Positions 63,172 to 64,000 of a stretch of DNA of 64,000 bases are shown here, in pieces. Source of the stretch: Lederbergia citrisecunda (GTDB lineage: Bacteria; Bacillota; Bacilli; Bacillales; Bacillaceae_C); contig NZ_JAGYPJ010000001.1 in NCBI RefSeq assembly GCF_018343695.1, forward strand, positions 2,963,992 to 3,027,991, given 5' to 3'. The stretch's first letter is position 1, and the number at the start of each line of letters is the position of its first letter. Below the pieces are notes generated by a model that saw nothing but the letters and a program-made list of their open reading frames with translations, searched no databases and had not been told where the DNA came from. The translations under genes were made by a program, and so were the position numbers.

Positions 63172-63499
63172 TGATGCTAAAACCCCCTTAATCCGTATGA
63201 ACTGAACTGCTTATCATTATATCATAGGGATTTTTTTACAAAAAAACGAGCCTCGCAGCTTTTCCTACATTATAGATTTGAAGGGGAAATACGTGGCTAA
63301 TTTTAAACAAAACAACTAACCTTAAAACGATTACCATCTAAATCGTAGAAGTGGAGCATTACCACGTTCCATTAATCTTAGAACTTGTTACCTTATCAAT
63401 CATAGAACATTAAAAGTATTCTCCTAAGAACGTGGGAAACCTCTAATATTGGAAGCCTTTTATTACGAAAAAAACCAAAAAGAGGCTATTTGCCTCTTT
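63172..63499. other. Intergenic region with gene remnant
   Basis: The 328-bp gap has a 22-residue remnant of a VOC-family gene (63303-63371) and the terminator of the monooxygenase gene at 63465-63501. The remainder, including 63372-63470, has no recognisable feature. Confidence 0.6.
63303..63371 (-). pseudogene. C-terminal remnant of a VOC/glyoxalase gene
   Basis: On the minus strand the frame reads NVVMLHFYDLDGNRFKVSCF and then V and a stop. This is the typical C-terminal strand of vicinal-oxygen-chelate proteins (F-x-D-P/L-D-G-N-x-x-x-V). An in-frame stop lies directly upstream at 63372-63374, and no longer VOC sequence was found in neighbouring frames. It is a decayed gene end. Confidence 0.6.
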
Positions 63500-63501
63500 T
63501 T
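63465..63501 (-). terminator. Terminator after monooxygenase gene
   Basis: On the minus strand AAAAAGAGGC and GCCTCTTTTT form a perfect 10-bp stem around five bases, followed by GGTTTTTTT. It starts within the stop codon. Confidence 0.92.
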
Positions 63502-64000
63502 AATCATTTTTCAAATGTAAGAATTGACTTACTCTATCAACACTTAATTGTTTAGGATAAGCTTTATACAAGTTACTAGATAATCGGATGGGGTCACCAA
63601 AAAAGTATCGTTCATATTGAATTTGTCTTGTTCCAAATGGACTCATCGTTAGATCCCAAGCCAAACGGAATAGTTTCACGCGATCCTCAGCAGTTTTATT
63701 TGTTGCTTGTAGGTATTTTTCTAAATCTTGTCTAATCGGAGACTCAAAATCTTTTTCTGTTGGCAAAGAAACCATTCCACTTGCACCAATTAATTGAATG
63801 ATTTCGCAAAAGCGGGGATACATTTTAGGAAATATTGTACCTGCAACTTGCAAAGGGATGATGCTTGGACGCATATAACCCCATTCATCGATTTCTGCAT
63901 CAGCTTCTGATTTATCTAATAGGGCTTTCATCGTTTCTAGGCCAATAATGATTTCAGAAAGCTTTTCTTGAATATGCTGATATTCGCTCACATTGATTGT
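63500..64000 (-). CDS. 4-hydroxyphenylacetate 3-hydroxylase (HpaB)-family monooxygenase, 3' part
   Basis: The C-terminal 167 residues of an FADH2-dependent aromatic hydroxylase; the frame continues to the window edge, so the start lies outside. Recognisable family segments are FRLAWDLTMSPFGTRQIQYERYFFGDP and VAGTIFPKMYPRFCEIIQLIG. Full proteins are about 480-540 aa. It is thus a partial gene because of the window, not a pseudogene. The substrate in Bacillaceae may be a phenol or 4-hydroxyphenylacetate. Confidence 0.87.
   Translation of the reverse strand, partial: TINVSEYQHIQEKLSEIIIGLETMKALLDKSEADAEIDEWGYMRPSIIPLQVAGTIFPKMYPRFCEIIQLIGASGMVSLPTEKDFESPIRQDLEKYLQATNKTAEDRVKLFRLAWDLTMSPFGTRQIQYERYFFGDPIRLSSNLYKAYPKQLSVDRVSQFLHLKND

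Overview
The window is chromosomal DNA of a low-GC Gram-positive endospore-former type, most likely a Bacillaceae member. The evidence is strong AGGAGG-type ribosome binding sites, frequent TTG/GTG starts, and close matches to Bacillus subtilis families (GltC, YpuA, YlbL/SepM, GutB, CatE, an HxlR-type YodB/CatR regulator, YkgB, PyrP with a PyrR attenuator, BioY/BioB with a BirA box, KatA with a PerR box). No rRNA, tRNA, prophage, transposase or CRISPR array was seen. The genus cannot be fixed from sequence alone.

Layout. 0-15 kb: housekeeping and amino-acid/nucleotide genes: an M17 aminopeptidase, an acyl-CoA dehydrogenase, a sorbitol dehydrogenase, a ypuA-ylbL pair, a guanine deaminase-like protein, a lone purC, divergent gltC/gdhA, and a glcD-ydjC-serine hydrolase operon. 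15-26 kb: bioY-bioB under a BirA operator; an ECF sigma/anti-sigma operon; a 6-phosphogluconolactonase; a quinone/electrophile-type redox module (HxlR regulator divergent from catE-nitroreductase); pepT; and pyrP behind a PyrR attenuator. 26-41 kb: carbohydrate genes: a polysaccharide deacetylase divergent from a DegT aminotransferase, two ROK regulators flanking gluconokinase, gndA, katA, and an operon of one TIM-barrel isomerase with two Gfo/Idh/MocA dehydrogenases.

41-47 kb: a compact reactive-sulfur cluster. It encodes a chromate-type transporter, CstR, TusA, DsrE, two single rhodaneses, a TusA-rhodanese fusion, a rhodanese-MBL persulfide dioxygenase-like protein and a TauE exporter. At least four ATACCC-N4-GGGTAT palindromes mark CstR operators, one of them fitting exactly between the cstR -35 and -10 elements. 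47-56.3 kb: a second Gfo/TIM-barrel module, an alpha/beta hydrolase, and a 1114-residue GH94-type phosphorylase followed by its LacI-family regulator; two CGAAACGTTTCG-like operators bracket the phosphorylase promoter. 56.4-64 kb: small single genes (phosphotransferase, NUDIX, an HTH protein with 29-residue repeats, nucleotidyltransferase, histidine phosphatase, a heme-oxidase-like membrane protein, an M3-type peptidase) and the 3' part of an HpaB-type monooxygenase cut by the window edge.

The noncoding DNA is unusually rich. It holds (i) a dispersed structured element of about 150 nt, in at least five copies plus fragments, with GCGCCT/AGGCGC ends; (ii) a 20/21-bp tandem repeat of about 20 units; (iii) a 50-52-bp tandem repeat family found both at the left edge and near 51.5 kb; (iv) a 52-bp triple repeat after katA; and (v) many clear intrinsic terminators.
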